NCBI RefSeq assembly: GCF_014297445.1
Contig: NZ_JACORU010000001.1
Location: 310,001-374,000, forward strand
Direction of reading: 5' to 3'
Length of the DNA: 64,000 nt
Origin: Ramlibacter albus
GTDB taxonomy: Bacteria; Pseudomonadota; Gammaproteobacteria; Burkholderiales; Burkholderiaceae_C
How positions within the stretch are numbered: position 1 is the first letter of the stretch; each line of letters starts with the position of its first letter. Below, in pieces: positions 20,210 through 29,607 of the stretch. The position numbers were made by a program, and so were the translations under genes. Under the pieces are notes generated by a model. It saw only the letters and a list, made by a program, of their open reading frames with translations, was not told where the DNA came from and made no database searches.

Positions 20210-21196
20210 ATGAAAATCACCTCGCGCCGTACCGTTCTCGCGCTCGCCCTCGCCGCCGCCTGCGCACCTGCCCTCGCCCAGAAATCCGCCCCGGCCGCCT
20301 GGCCGACAAAGCCCGTGCGCATCCTCGTCGGCTTCCCCGCCGGCTCCACGCCGGACCTCGTTGCCCGCACGATCTCCGAGCCGCTGTCCAAGGCGCTCGG
20401 CCAGCCCGTGATCGTGGAGAACAAGCCGGGCGCCGGCGGCAACATCGCCGCCGACCAAGTGGCCAAGGCCACCGACGAGCACACGATCGGCGTGCTGATC
20501 AACGGCAACATGACGATCGCGAAGCTGCTGAACCCCGCGACGCCGTTCGATCCGCTGAAGGACCTCGCGCCCGTGAGCCTGATCGGCACGGCGCCGCTGC
20601 TGCTCACCGCATCGGCCAGCGTGCCGTTCAACAGCGCGCAGGAGTTCTTCCTCGCCGCTCGCAACGCCGGCAACAAGTGGAGCTACGGCACGCCCGGCGT
20701 GGGCACCGTGGGCCACATCGGCATGGAACTGCTGAAGACCAAGACGAACATCGACCCCGTGCACGTGCCCTACCCGGGCAACCCGCAGGTGATCAACGCC
20801 TTGATCGCGGGCCAGGTGCAGCTGTCGCTGCTGCCGCCCGGGCTTGCCGCGCCGCAGATCCGTGCGGGCAAGCTCAAGGCCGTGGGTGTGACTTCGTCGG
20901 GCCGCAGTTCGCTGGTGCCCGAGTTCGCGAGCCTGGATGAGAGCGGTGCGACGCGTGGTTTCCAGCTGGAGATCTGGACCGCCGCAGCTGCGCCTGCTTC
21001 GATGCCGAAGCCGATCGTGAACAAGCTCTCGACCCTGATCGCGCAGATCGCGCGGACGCCCGAGGTGCGCCAGCGGCTGTTCCAGCAGGGCTGGCAAGTG
21101 GCGGGGACTTCGGCCGAGGGTCTTGCGAATCGCATCAAGGCGGACACGGCGCTGCTGGGCGGCGTGATCCAGATGCGGAACATCAAAGCCGAGTGA
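20210..21196 (+). CDS. Bug-family tripartite tricarboxylate transporter receptor
   Basis: Periplasmic substrate receptor of the TctC/Bug family, greatly expanded in Burkholderiales. 328 aa with signal peptide MKITSRRTVLALALAAACAP (cut after ALAQ). Family blocks: WPTKPVRILVGFPAGSTPD, VENKPGAGGNIAADQVAK and the C-terminal domain. No tctA/tctB is nearby, so it is an orphan receptor. It starts 16 bp after the GGDEF-like gene, and its end overlaps the next, convergent gene by 14 bp. Confidence 0.93.
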   Translation: MKITSRRTVLALALAAACAPALAQKSAPAAWPTKPVRILVGFPAGSTPDLVARTISEPLSKALGQPVIVENKPGAGGNIAADQVAKATDEHTIGVLINGNMTIAKLLNPATPFDPLKDLAPVSLIGTAPLLLTASASVPFNSAQEFFLAARNAGNKWSYGTPGVGTVGHIGMELLKTKTNIDPVHVPYPGNPQVINALIAGQVQLSLLPPGLAAPQIRAGKLKAVGVTSSGRSSLVPEFASLDESGATRGFQLEIWTAAAAPASMPKPIVNKLSTLIAQIARTPEVRQRLFQQGWQVAGTSAEGLANRIKADTALLGGVIQMRNIKAE

Positions 21197-21995
21197 GGCT
21201 GCGCCGCGCGCGCCTGACGATGTAGTTCGTCTCGGGTGCGCGAGAGACGCGAATCCATCGCGTGCAAGTCTCGTCGACCCATTCCGGCTGCGTCTTGCTT
21301 GCGTCGTTCAACCAGTTCGCAACCGAGTTCTGCACGTAGCGGCTCGGGTCGGCCTTGAGCGGCTCCAGTAGCGGCAAAGCGCGCCAGGGTTCGGCCTTCA
21401 GCGTTTCGATCTGTGCGCACCAGACACCGCGCGGTCGCGTCGCTTCACTGGCGAAACGGCGAATGTTCGGGTCGGGGTGCGTGGCCCACGCAGCGAGCAG
21501 CTCGACAGCTTCGTCCACCGAACCGGCGATCTCGTCGCGCACCGCCATCCACGCGATCTCGCGCACGCCGAAATGCGGATCGGCCGCGAATCGCCACGTC
21601 GAATCCAGCTTGCGCGGCAAGGCAAGCGACGAGAACATCGTCCACTGCGCCGCCCAGCAGCGCGCGACATCGCTCGCGTGCGTCGCGAGCTTGTGCGCGA
21701 TGCCATCGCGGTCGTCTCGAGGTTCGGTCAGGTCGTAGAGAGCGCGGGCAACATGCTCGTGCCGCTTCACGGGTTTGAACGCGGAGAGCATCGCCAGCGT
21801 GTCGTCGAGCCGCTCCGACGCCGGGTCGAGCCCGATAGCCCGCGCGACATTGCGCGCGAGCCGCGGCAGGTCGAGCGCAAGGAACTCGTTGAGGTTGACC
21901 GTGTGCACCAGCCCGTCGTTCAGGGCTTCCAGCACCTCTGGCGGGATCAGCGCGATGCGCGCCGCGCCCCTTCGCCCGAGGAGGTGCTGGACCAT
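21183..21995 (-). CDS. DNA alkylation repair enzyme-like HEAT protein (AlkC/AlkD-like)
   Basis: 270 aa of helical HEAT-like repeats, similar to the COG4335/AlkC-AlkD group of base excision glycosylases for alkylated purines. Characteristic stretches: FGVREIAWMAVRD, HPDPNIRRFASEATRPRG and DPSRYVQNSVANWLND. The start at 21995 overlaps the SCO gene stop (ATGA), making it the last gene of the ctaA-ctaB-SCO run, an odd place for a DNA repair gene. Function is by family resemblance. Confidence 0.8.
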   Translation of the reverse strand: MVQHLLGRRGAARIALIPPEVLEALNDGLVHTVNLNEFLALDLPRLARNVARAIGLDPASERLDDTLAMLSAFKPVKRHEHVARALYDLTEPRDDRDGIAHKLATHASDVARCWAAQWTMFSSLALPRKLDSTWRFAADPHFGVREIAWMAVRDEIAGSVDEAVELLAAWATHPDPNIRRFASEATRPRGVWCAQIETLKAEPWRALPLLEPLKADPSRYVQNSVANWLNDASKTQPEWVDETCTRWIRVSRAPETNYIVRRARRSLTRL

Positions 21996-22585
21996 CAGGC
22001 CTCTTTCAAGAGAAGCTTCAGGTCGTCGGCCAGCGCCTGCGCCCCGCTGCCATAGCGCGTGTAGAGACGCAGCCGTCCCTGCGGGTCGTAGATGTAACTC
22101 GCCGCCGAGTGGTCCATCGTGTAGCTGCCCGGCGCCTTGCCTTCGACCTTCTTGTAGAACACCTTGAAGTCCTTCGCCATGGCGGCCACCTGCTCGGGCG
22201 AGCCGCGCAGCGCCACGAAGCCGGGGTCGAAGTTCCCCATGTAGGCCTTCAGCACCTCGGGCGTGTCGCGCTCGGGGTCGACCGTGACGAAGACCGCCTG
22301 CACCTTGTCGCCGTCGACCCCGAGCAGCTTCTTCGCCTGCGCGATCTCGGTCATCGTCGTGGGGCAGACGTCGGGGCACTGCGTGTAGCCGAAGAACAGC
22401 ACCACGGCCTTGCCCTTGAAGTCCTTGAGGCTGCGCACCTGCCCGTTCACGTCGGGCAACTGGAAGTCCTTCGCGTAGTCGGCGCCGGTCAGGTCGACCG
22501 ACTTGAACTGCGGCTTGCTTTCCATGCATGCCCCGAGGGCGGCTGCGGAGGCGAGGACCAGCAGGGAGCGGCGTTGGAGTTTCAT
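21995..22585 (-). CDS. SCO1/SenC/PrrC copper chaperone
   Basis: Membrane-anchored periplasmic thioredoxin-fold protein delivering copper to, or reducing, the CuA site of cytochrome oxidase. 196 aa. Signal peptide with a lipobox-like LGAC. The copper motif is FGYTQCPDVCPTTMTE (CxxxC) and the distal His is in YTMDHSAASYIYDPQG. It lies directly downstream of ctaB, in line with oxidase assembly. Confidence 0.95.
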   Translation of the reverse strand: MKLQRRSLLVLASAAALGACMESKPQFKSVDLTGADYAKDFQLPDVNGQVRSLKDFKGKAVVLFFGYTQCPDVCPTTMTEIAQAKKLLGVDGDKVQAVFVTVDPERDTPEVLKAYMGNFDPGFVALRGSPEQVAAMAKDFKVFYKKVEGKAPGSYTMDHSAASYIYDPQGRLRLYTRYGSGAQALADDLKLLLKEA

Positions 22586-22586
22586 G

Positions 22587-23456
22587 TCAGAACACGTAGT
22601 GGTCCACCAGCAGCGCGGCGAACAGCACGCTCAGGTGGATCAGGGAAAAACGGAACGTCTTGCGCGCGAGCGCATCGGAGTAGTCGCGCCACAGCCGGAA
22701 ACCATACATCGTGAAGCCGGCCGACAGCACCAGCGCCGCCGCGAGGTAGATCCACGAGCTCATGCCGTACGCGAAGGGCATCAGGCAAGCGCCCCACAGC
22801 ACCAGCGTGTAGAGGAACACCTGCAGGCGCGTGAACTCGTTGCCGTGCGTCACCGGCAGCATCGGCAGGCCGGACTTGCGGTAATCCTCCACGCGATACA
22901 GCGCGAGCGCCCAGAAGTGCGGCGGCGTCCACAGGAAGATGATGAGGAAGAGGATCAGCGCCTCGGGGCCAACGTCGCCTCGCAGAGCCGCCCAGCCCAG
23001 CACCGGCGGCATCGCGCCGGACGCGCCGCCGATCACGATGTTCTGCGGCGTGAGCGGCTTGAGGATCACCGTGTAGATGACCGCATAGCCGATGAAGGTG
23101 GCCAGCGTGAGCCACATCGTCAGCGGGTTCACGTACGCATACAGCAGCCACGAGCCGAGGGCGCAGAGGACCGTGGCGAACGCCAGCGTCTGCCAGTCGC
23201 TCAGCTCGCCGCGCGCCGTCGGGCGCCAGGCGGTGCGGCGCATCTTGGCGTCGATGCCTTTCTCGACGAGGCAGTTGAAGGCCGCTGCCGCGCCGGCCAC
23301 GAGCCAGATGCCGAAGCATGCAATGGCCGCGATGCGCACGTCGTCCAGCGACGGAACGCCGGGCACCGCCAGCACCATGCCGATGAGCGCGCAGAACACG
23401 ATGAGCTGCACGACCCGGGGCTTGGTCAGCGCATAGAACTGTGCAAAGCGGCTCAT
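22587..23456 (-). CDS. ctaB: Protoheme IX farnesyltransferase (heme O synthase)
   Basis: Adds the farnesyl chain to heme B, the first step to heme A. 289 aa, UbiA-type membrane prenyltransferase with about nine membrane segments. Asp-rich and family motifs: [20 protein letters not shown] and [17 protein letters not shown]. Its start overlaps the ctaA stop by 4 bp. It works just before CtaA in the same pathway. Confidence 0.96.
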   Translation of the reverse strand: MSRFAQFYALTKPRVVQLIVFCALIGMVLAVPGVPSLDDVRIAAIACFGIWLVAGAAAAFNCLVEKGIDAKMRRTAWRPTARGELSDWQTLAFATVLCALGSWLLYAYVNPLTMWLTLATFIGYAVIYTVILKPLTPQNIVIGGASGAMPPVLGWAALRGDVGPEALILFLIIFLWTPPHFWALALYRVEDYRKSGLPMLPVTHGNEFTRLQVFLYTLVLWGACLMPFAYGMSSWIYLAAALVLSAGFTMYGFRLWRDYSDALARKTFRFSLIHLSVLFAALLVDHYVF

Positions 23457-24547
23457 CGCGATCGAGCCTCGCAAAGCGCCCAGGTGAGCACCACCACCAG
23501 CGCACCCGCGCCGCCGGTGTGCATCACCGCGGCCACGAGCGGCCAGTCGAGCACCACGTTCGTGAGGCCGGTGGCGAACTGCAGCGCGGCGAGGCCGGCG
23601 AGCCACCGGGCCTGCACCGCGAGCGGCCCGCGCCACAGGCGCCACGAAGCCACGGCGAGCGCGGCGAGCACGACATACGCCACGAGCCGGTGCGTGTAGT
23701 GGATCGCGGTCAGCGCCGCGAAGGCAATGTGCTCGCCCTCGCCGGTCTTGCCCAGGTCGCGCCACAGCTCGAACCCCTGCGCGAAATCCATGTGCGGCCA
23801 CCAGCTGCCCTGGCACTGCGGGAACTCGCTGCACGCCAGCACCGCGTAGTTCGTGCTGACCCAGCCGCCCAATGCCACTTGCAGCCATACGAGCGCGAAC
23901 GCAGCCCACAGCCAGCGGCGATGCGCTGCCGCTACGGCCATGCGCGGGTTCACGCGGTACGCCTCCGCCTGCATCGTGAGCTGTGCCAGCAGCACGAGCC
24001 CGCCGAGAAGGTGCAGCGTGACGATGGCCGGCTGCAGCTTCATCGTCACCGTCAGCGCGCCGAACGCGCCCTGGATGCACACCCACACGAGCGTGATCGC
24101 CGGCCACCACGGGTTCACGGCATTCGCATCGCGCCGCTGCACCCATGTGGCCGCGGTGATGGTGAGGATCAGCACGCCCACCGCCGTCGCGAAGTAGCGG
24201 TGGATCATCTCGATCCACGCCTTGGTGTGCGTCACGGGCCCGGTGGGCATCTCCTGCTGGGCGAGCGTGATCTCCGCGTGGGCCCCGGTCGGGCTCGCGG
24301 AACCGTAGCAGCCGGGCCAGTCCGGGCAGCCGAGGCCCGAATCGGTCAGGCGCGTGAAGGCGCCGAACATCACGAGGTCGAACGTGAGGAAGAGCGTGAT
24401 CAATGTCAGCGCCGCCAGCCGGCCACGCGCGGCGGCCTGCCGGTTGCGCAGCCACACCCACGAGATGGGCCCGCAGGCGATCGCGAGCCCGAGCAGCATG
24501 ACGCGCAGCACGGGGGCGAGGTTGTAGAGCGACTCGGCGGCCTGCAT
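23453..24547 (-). CDS. ctaA: Heme A synthase (COX15/CtaA family)
   Basis: Oxidises heme O to heme A in the inner membrane. 364 aa, eight membrane segments. Conserved pieces include [21 protein letters not shown] near the first periplasmic loop, IEMIHRYFA, and the C-terminal His helix [13 protein letters not shown]. It overlaps the upstream 226-aa gene by ATGA (24547). Confidence 0.95.
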   Translation of the reverse strand: MQAAESLYNLAPVLRVMLLGLAIACGPISWVWLRNRQAAARGRLAALTLITLFLTFDLVMFGAFTRLTDSGLGCPDWPGCYGSASPTGAHAEITLAQQEMPTGPVTHTKAWIEMIHRYFATAVGVLILTITAATWVQRRDANAVNPWWPAITLVWVCIQGAFGALTVTMKLQPAIVTLHLLGGLVLLAQLTMQAEAYRVNPRMAVAAAHRRWLWAAFALVWLQVALGGWVSTNYAVLACSEFPQCQGSWWPHMDFAQGFELWRDLGKTGEGEHIAFAALTAIHYTHRLVAYVVLAALAVASWRLWRGPLAVQARWLAGLAALQFATGLTNVVLDWPLVAAVMHTGGAGALVVVLTWALCEARSR

Positions 24548-25227
24548 CAGCGCCCTGCCTTGTCCCACGATGCGGAGGCGCGCAGCAGCCGCTCGAGGTC
24601 GCGCTTGACCTTGGGCGCGGTGCCGATGTCCTGCCCGGCGGGGAAGCGCATCATCCAGCGGCCCTGCGGGTCGACGACGTAAAGGTGGTCGCGCAAAGCG
24701 TGCCCCTGCGCGGGCGCGAGCCACTGCGAAAGCTGCGCCTCGTCCATCTGCACCACGGTGGCTTCGGCAAGGGCGGGCTTCAGCGCGTCACGCACCGGCG
24801 TGCGGTCGGAGACGATCCACACCCAGTCCACGCGGTCCTTGTCCTTGCCGAGGCCCTCGCGCAGCTGGCGTTGCAGGTACAGGTGTTTCTCGCACGCGGC
24901 CTCGCACGCACCGCCGGCCACGCTCACCAGCAGCCACTGGCCCTTCAGTTGCGCGAGCTGCGCGGGCAGCTCAGGCTGCGACATGATGAGCTCGCCGTAG
25001 TTGCGGCGGCCCTCGGGGCGGACGACGTAGTAGGTGAAGTACGACGCGACGACTGGCGCCGCGCACACGGCGAGCACGGCCAGCATCTTCCAGCGGCCGC
25101 TGACCGTGCGCTGCTCCTCGGCCAGCGCCGCTTCCTGCGGCACGGGCAGCGAGTGCACCGTCAAGCCAAGCGGCTCATCGAGGCGCTCGGGCTGCGCGGG
25201 ATGGGCGGACGAATTGGAACCAGACAT
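24547..25227 (-). CDS. Divergent SCO-like membrane protein of the oxidase cluster
   Basis: 226 aa: a cytoplasmic N-terminus of about 45 residues, one membrane helix ([20 protein letters not shown]) and a periplasmic domain. That domain has a CxxxC ([12 protein letters not shown], after QWLLVSVAG) and later [17 protein letters not shown], echoing the SCO arrangement of CxxxC plus distal His. Likely a thioredoxin-fold oxidase assembly factor; that is inference. Its N-terminal coding region overlaps the SURF1 3' end by 53 bp. Confidence 0.72.
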   Translation of the reverse strand: MSGSNSSAHPAQPERLDEPLGLTVHSLPVPQEAALAEEQRTVSGRWKMLAVLAVCAAPVVASYFTYYVVRPEGRRNYGELIMSQPELPAQLAQLKGQWLLVSVAGGACEAACEKHLYLQRQLREGLGKDKDRVDWVWIVSDRTPVRDALKPALAEATVVQMDEAQLSQWLAPAQGHALRDHLYVVDPQGRWMMRFPAGQDIGTAPKVKRDLERLLRASASWDKAGR

Positions 25228-25891
25228 AAAGGATGGCGATCAGGGCGCTCAGGGCCCACCACTGGAAGGCATAGCCCCAGTTCTTCTCGGCGCCGCTGCC
25301 CGCCTGCGGCCACCGGCGCGAAAGGCCTTCGGACGCCGGGCCGAGCTGCTGCACGGAAAACTGTGTCGCGAGGGGCAGGCGCGACTCGGCGCCGAAACGG
25401 GCCAGGTCGAGATTTTGCCGGATCGGGCCCTGCTCGGCCTCGGCGAAGGCATAAAGCTTGGCGGGGGGCGGGGCGATGCGGGCTTCGATCTCTACGGTGC
25501 CCGCCGGCGTCGTGACGGCAGGCAACTGCTCGCGCCGCTCGAAATTGCGCGGCGCCCAGCCGCGCTGCACGGCAACGGCGCCCCCGTCCACCTGCAGGGG
25601 TGCGACGACGTAGAAACCGACCTTGCCTTCCATCTGCCGGTTGTCCAGGAATACCACGGGTGCGCCCCAGGTGCCGCGCAGGCGCACGCGGCGGTGCTGG
25701 AAGGGGGCGATGTCGGGAGCGGCCAGTACCTCGCGGATATCGACCGGGGGCAGCTTCTCGCGCGCCTCCATGGCCGATTGCAGCTCGAGCTTCTGCTGCG
25801 CGCGGCCCCATTGCCAGAAACCGAGCGCCAGGGTCACGGCGCAGCCCAGCATTGCCGCGGCCGTGACGAGCCAGGAGCGCCGACCCTTCAT
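25175..25891 (-). CDS. SURF1-family cytochrome oxidase assembly protein
   Basis: 238 aa, N- and C-terminal membrane helices around a periplasmic domain. Shy1/SURF1 blocks: LGFWQWGRAQQK, RVRLRGTW, VFLDNRQMEGKVGFYVVAPL, AVQRGWAP, YAFQWWALSALI. SURF1 helps heme A insertion or delivery into subunit I. The start gives a normal first helix (SWLVTAAAMLGCAVTLALGF). It is divergent from the DUF2909 gene with a 27-bp gap. Confidence 0.92.
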   Translation of the reverse strand: MKGRRSWLVTAAAMLGCAVTLALGFWQWGRAQQKLELQSAMEAREKLPPVDIREVLAAPDIAPFQHRRVRLRGTWGAPVVFLDNRQMEGKVGFYVVAPLQVDGGAVAVQRGWAPRNFERREQLPAVTTPAGTVEIEARIAPPPAKLYAFAEAEQGPIRQNLDLARFGAESRLPLATQFSVQQLGPASEGLSRRWPQAGSGAEKNWGYAFQWWALSALIAILYVWFQFVRPSRAARAPR

Positions 25892-25918
25892 GCGCTGCCC
25901 GGCGGGATAATCGGAGCC

Positions 25919-26140
25919 ATGAAAATCCTCGTGGCGATCGCATTCCTGGCCATCCTCGCCAGCCTCGGCTCGGCCTTGTGGTTCATGATGCGCGACGGCG
26001 CCGACGGCAAGCCGAAGACCAACAACATGGCCCGCGCGCTGGCTTTCCGCGTCGGCTTTTCCATCCTGCTGTTCGTCTGCATCCTCATTGCCTGGAAGTT
26101 CGGTCTGATCAGCCCCACCGGCATTCGCCCCGGCCAATGA
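25919..26140 (+). CDS. DUF2909 twin-transmembrane protein
   Basis: 73 aa, two membrane helices (LVAIAFLAILASLGSALWFM and ALAFRVGFSILLFVCILIAW) joined by a basic loop. This small family sits in oxidase clusters of Burkholderiales; its function is unknown. The stop runs directly into a strong hairpin terminator. Confidence 0.85.
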   Translation: MKILVAIAFLAILASLGSALWFMMRDGADGKPKTNNMARALAFRVGFSILLFVCILIAWKFGLISPTGIRPGQ

Positions 26141-26169
26141 AAAAAGCGCCTCGCGGCGCTTTTTTCATT
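26136..26169. terminator. Bidirectional terminator between DUF2909 and coxC
   Basis: A perfect inverted repeat with 15-bp arms: AATGAAAAAAGCGCC (26136-26150), loop TCGC, GGCGCTTTTTTCATT (26155-26169). It is flanked by A and T runs on both strands, so it can stop transcription from both convergent genes. Confidence 0.95.
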
Positions 26170-26184
26170 GCGGTTGTGCGAGCC

Positions 26185-27069
26185 TCACAGCCAGTACACG
26201 AGCGTGTACAGGCCCAGCCACACCACGTCCACGAAGTGCCAGTACCACGCGGCGCCTTCGAAGCCGAAGTGGCGCTCGGGCGTGAAGTGGCCCTTCATCA
26301 GGCGCAGCGTGATGAACAGCAGCATCAGCATGCCGACCAGCACGTGGAAGCCGTGGAAGCCGGTCAGCATGAAGAACGTGGAGCCGTAGGCGCCCGACGT
26401 GAGCTTCAGGTTCAGGTCGGAGTACGCATGCGCGTATTCGTAGGCCTGCACGCCGACGAAGGTGGCGCCCAGTGCGACCGTGATCCACATCCACATGATG
26501 ATCTTGCCGCGCGACGCGCCGGCCTGCAGCAGATGGTGCGCGATGGTCAGCGTGACGCCGGAGGACAGCAGCAGCGCGGTGTTGATGGTCGGCAGCCAGA
26601 ACGGCGTCATCGTCTGGAAGGGCTCGATGATGCCGGCGGGCGACGCCGTCGCGCCCGGCGACACCGAGGGCCACACCGCCTTGAATTCGGGCCACAGCAG
26701 CGCGTTGTCGGCGCCGGCCAGGGCGGGCACCGAGTGCACGCGCATCCACCACAGGGCGGTGAAGAACGCGCCGAAGAACATCACCTCGGAGAAGATGAAC
26801 CAGCTCATGCTCCAGCGGTAGCTGAAGTCGATCTTGCGGCCGTAGAGGCCGGTTTCGCTCTCGTGCACCGCGTCGCGGAACCACTGGAACAGCACCCAGA
26901 ACAGCCACAGGAAGCCGAACAGCAGCGAATACTTGCCCCAGTCGGCGCCGTTGACCCAGTTGACCGCGCCGAGCAGCACGAAGAACAGGCCGAAGGCCGC
27001 CATCGCCGGGTGGCGCGACGGTTCGGGCACGTAGTAGTGGGGCGTGGTGCCGTGTGCGCTGGAACTCAT
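26185..27069 (-). CDS. coxC: Cytochrome c oxidase subunit III
   Basis: Integral membrane subunit of the heme-copper oxidase, 294 aa, seven membrane segments. Typical sequence: SWFIFSEVMFFGAFFTALWW, ANTALLLSS-like helix, QAYEYAHAYSDL, GFHGFHVLVGMLMLL, YWHFVDVVWLGLYTLVYWL at the C-terminus. The ATG at 27069 (MSSSAHGTTPHYYVPEP) is the family start; 20 extra upstream codons are not expected. Confidence 0.97.
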   Translation of the reverse strand: MSSSAHGTTPHYYVPEPSRHPAMAAFGLFFVLLGAVNWVNGADWGKYSLLFGFLWLFWVLFQWFRDAVHESETGLYGRKIDFSYRWSMSWFIFSEVMFFGAFFTALWWMRVHSVPALAGADNALLWPEFKAVWPSVSPGATASPAGIIEPFQTMTPFWLPTINTALLLSSGVTLTIAHHLLQAGASRGKIIMWMWITVALGATFVGVQAYEYAHAYSDLNLKLTSGAYGSTFFMLTGFHGFHVLVGMLMLLFITLRLMKGHFTPERHFGFEGAAWYWHFVDVVWLGLYTLVYWL

Positions 27070-27100
27070 TTTCTCGACTCCTGATCCTCTATCTCGGTAT

Positions 27101-27280
27101 TCACTTTGCGACCCAGTTGACCAGGGCAATCAATCCCGCCACGAAGAGCACCACGACCACCACCGCCACGGCGATGACCTGGAAGGGATTCAACTTGCCG
27201 AAGTCCTCCTGCTGTCCGCTCGATTTCCTGATGCCGACGAACGACCAAAGCACCGCCCTGACCGCCTGCAGCAACTTCAT
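27101..27280 (-). CDS. DUF2970 small membrane protein
   Basis: 59 aa with one membrane helix (QVIAVAVVVVVLFVAGLIAL) after the family segment AVLWSFVGIRKSSGQQEDFG. Regularly found between cox11 and coxC in Burkholderiales. Its ATG overlaps the cox11 stop by 4 bp. The role is unknown, but an oxidase link is likely from context. Confidence 0.85.
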   Translation of the reverse strand: MKLLQAVRAVLWSFVGIRKSSGQQEDFGKLNPFQVIAVAVVVVVLFVAGLIALVNWVAK

Positions 27281-27828
27281 AACTTCGCCACCTTGCCACC
27301 CACCTCGAAGAAGGTGTACGACAGGGTGATCGTCTTCACGTCCTTGGGCAGCTTCGGGTCCACCACGAAAGCCACCGGCCACTGCTTCTTCTCGCCCGGC
27401 TCCAGCGTGTACTGGTTGAAGCAGAAGCACTCGATCTTGTTGAAGTGCGCGGCCGCGTTGCGCGGCGCATAGCTCGGGATGGCCTGCGCCGCCATCTTGC
27501 GGTCCTGCACGTTCTGGAATTCGTACACCACCGTCGCGAGCTCGCCCGGGTGCACCTGCACCGAGGCCACCGCCGGCTTGAACTTCCACGGCCCCATCGT
27601 GTTGGCGTCGAATTCGACGGTGATGGTGCGCGAGGTGTCCACCTGCGTGTTCGGCCTGGCCGTGGAACTGCCGGGCACCTGCTTTTCGCCGACGGCGAGG
27701 ATGTTGATGCCGGTGAGCTCGCAGATGTGCTTGTACAGCGGGATCAGGGCGTAGCCGAACGCGAACATGCCGGCGGCAATCACCGCCAGCTTGCCCGTCA
27801 TCCGCAGGTTTTCGCGCTTGATGTCCAT
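27277..27828 (-). CDS. ctaG: Cytochrome c oxidase assembly protein CtaG/Cox11
   Basis: Delivers copper to the CuB site of subunit I. 183 aa: an N-terminal membrane anchor and a periplasmic Ig-like domain with the copper motif KIECFCFNQYTLEPGE. It also has IPLYKHICELTGI near the membrane, as in the family. It lies between the 36-aa gene and DUF2970. Confidence 0.96.
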   Translation of the reverse strand: MDIKRENLRMTGKLAVIAAGMFAFGYALIPLYKHICELTGINILAVGEKQVPGSSTARPNTQVDTSRTITVEFDANTMGPWKFKPAVASVQVHPGELATVVYEFQNVQDRKMAAQAIPSYAPRNAAAHFNKIECFCFNQYTLEPGEKKQWPVAFVVDPKLPKDVKTITLSYTFFEVGGKVAKL

Positions 27829-27832
27829 CTTG

Positions 27833-27943
27833 TTACCTGCCCAGCAGCACCATGCGGGCGATGAAGCCGATGAAGAACACCGCCACCACGGTCGCCAGGA
27901 TCAGCGCCGTGCGCAGGTTCTTCTTGCGCTGCTCGTCGGTCAT
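27833..27943 (-). CDS. Cytochrome oxidase small assembly protein (36 aa)
   Basis: A 36-residue single-helix protein (MTDEQRKKNLRTALILATVV onward, ending MVLLGR) between coxA and cox11. Small proteins of exactly this pattern (Lys/Arg-rich N-terminus, one helix, short basic end) are known in Burkholderiales cox operons. Spacing is 14 bp from coxA and 4 bp from cox11. Confidence 0.85.
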   Translation of the reverse strand: MTDEQRKKNLRTALILATVVAVFFIGFIARMVLLGR

Positions 27944-27957
27944 GTTCACGCTGGCGC

Positions 27958-29592
27958 TCAGTGGGCGACCACGCGGGTGGCGTCGGCCGACAGCTTCGGT
28001 GGCGTCTCGAAGGTGTGGAAGGGCGCCGGCGACGGCACTTCCCATTCCAGGCCCTCGGCGCCCTTGCCGTCGGGGTCGTTCCACGGGCGCTGCACGGCCT
28101 TCGGGCCCTTGCCCATCATGACGGGCAGCACGATCCAGAAGAAGAAGTACACCTGCGCGATGCCGAAGGCGAAGCCGCCGACCGAAGCGATCGCGTTGAA
28201 GTCGGCGAACTGCATCGGGTAGTCGGCGTAGCGGCGGGGCATGCCGGCCAGGCCCAGGAAGTGCATCGGGAAGAAGGTGACGTTGAACGCGATCAGCGAC
28301 CACCAGAAGTGGATCTTGCCGCGCGTCTCGTTGTACATCACGCCCGTCCACTTGGGCGCCCAGTAGTAGAAGCCCGCGAACATGGCGTACAGCGAGCCGG
28401 CCACCAGCACGTAGTGGAAGTGGGCCACGACGTAGTAGGTGTCCTGCAGCAGCAGGTCGATCGGCGCCATGGCGAGGATCAGGCCGGTGAAGCCGCCCAT
28501 CGTGAACACGAAGATGAAGCCCACGGCGAACAGCATCGGCGTCTCGAAGGTCATCGAGCCCTGCCACATCGTCGCGATCCAGTTGAACACCTTCACGGCC
28601 GTCGGCACCGCGATCAGCATCGTGGCGTACATGAAGAACAGCTGGCCGGTGACGGGCATGCCGGTCGTGAACATGTGGTGCGCCCACACGATGAACGACA
28701 GGATGGCGATGGAGGCCACGGCGTACACCATCGAGGCGTAGCCGAACAGCTTCTTGCGCGAGAACGCCGGCACCACGTGGCTGATGATGCCGAACGCCGG
28801 CAGGATCATGATGTAGACCTCGGGGTGGCCGAAGAACCAGAAGATGTGCTGGTACATCACCGGGTCGCCGCCGCCGGCGGGGTTGAAGAACACCGTGCCG
28901 AAGTGGCGGTCGGTCAGCGTCATCGTGATGGCGCCGGCCAGCACGGGCATCACCGCGATCAGCAGGTAGGCCGTGATCAGCCAGGTCCACACGAACATCG
29001 GCATCTTCATCAGCGTCATGCCGGGGGCGCGCATGTTGAGGATGGTCACGATGATGTTGATCGAGCCCATGATGGAGCTCGCGCCCATGATGTGCAGCGC
29101 GAAGATACCCGCGTCCATCGAGGGGCCCATCTGCAGCGTGAGCGGCGCGTAGAGCGTCCAGCCCGCGGCGGGCGCGCCGCCGGGCATGAAGAACGAGCCC
29201 ACCACCATCAGGCCGGCCGGGATCAGCAGCCAGAAGCTGAAGTTGTTCATGCGCGCGAACGCCATGTCCGGCGCGCCGATCTGCAGCGGGATCATCCAGT
29301 TCGCGAAGCCCACGAAGCCCGGCATGATCGCGCCGAACACCATGATGATGCCGTGCATGGTGGTGAGCTGGTTGAACAGCTCGGGGTTGACGACCTGCAG
29401 GCCCGGCTGGAACAGCTCGGCGCGGATCAGCAGCGCCAGGATGCCGCCCACGATGAACATCGTGAACGAGAACAGCAGGTACAGCGTGCCGATGTCCTTG
29501 TGGTTGGTGGCATACACCCAGCGGCGCCAGCCGGCGGGCGCGTGGTGGTGGTCGTCGTGGGCGTGGTCGTGGTGGTCGAGTACGGCGCTCAT
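27958..29592 (-). CDS. coxA: Cytochrome c oxidase subunit I
   Basis: Catalytic subunit holding heme a and the heme a3-CuB centre. 544 aa, twelve membrane helices after a His-rich N-terminus. Key segments: [16 protein letters not shown] (heme a ligand), [17 protein letters not shown] (CuB His and the cross-linked Tyr), [11 protein letters not shown], and [12 protein letters not shown] with the heme ligands. The K and D channel residues appear normal for an A-type oxidase. Confidence 0.98.
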   Translation of the reverse strand: MSAVLDHHDHAHDDHHHAPAGWRRWVYATNHKDIGTLYLLFSFTMFIVGGILALLIRAELFQPGLQVVNPELFNQLTTMHGIIMVFGAIMPGFVGFANWMIPLQIGAPDMAFARMNNFSFWLLIPAGLMVVGSFFMPGGAPAAGWTLYAPLTLQMGPSMDAGIFALHIMGASSIMGSINIIVTILNMRAPGMTLMKMPMFVWTWLITAYLLIAVMPVLAGAITMTLTDRHFGTVFFNPAGGGDPVMYQHIFWFFGHPEVYIMILPAFGIISHVVPAFSRKKLFGYASMVYAVASIAILSFIVWAHHMFTTGMPVTGQLFFMYATMLIAVPTAVKVFNWIATMWQGSMTFETPMLFAVGFIFVFTMGGFTGLILAMAPIDLLLQDTYYVVAHFHYVLVAGSLYAMFAGFYYWAPKWTGVMYNETRGKIHFWWSLIAFNVTFFPMHFLGLAGMPRRYADYPMQFADFNAIASVGGFAFGIAQVYFFFWIVLPVMMGKGPKAVQRPWNDPDGKGAEGLEWEVPSPAPFHTFETPPKLSADATRVVAH

Positions 29593-29607
29593 GATTTACC
29601 TCTGTCC

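Noticed and set aside
17377-20676. Very long open frame on the minus strand opposite rpoH and the GGDEF-like gene
   Set aside because: Composition is Arg/His/Gln-rich with no domain, and it mirrors two well-supported plus-strand genes; an effect of high GC third positions.
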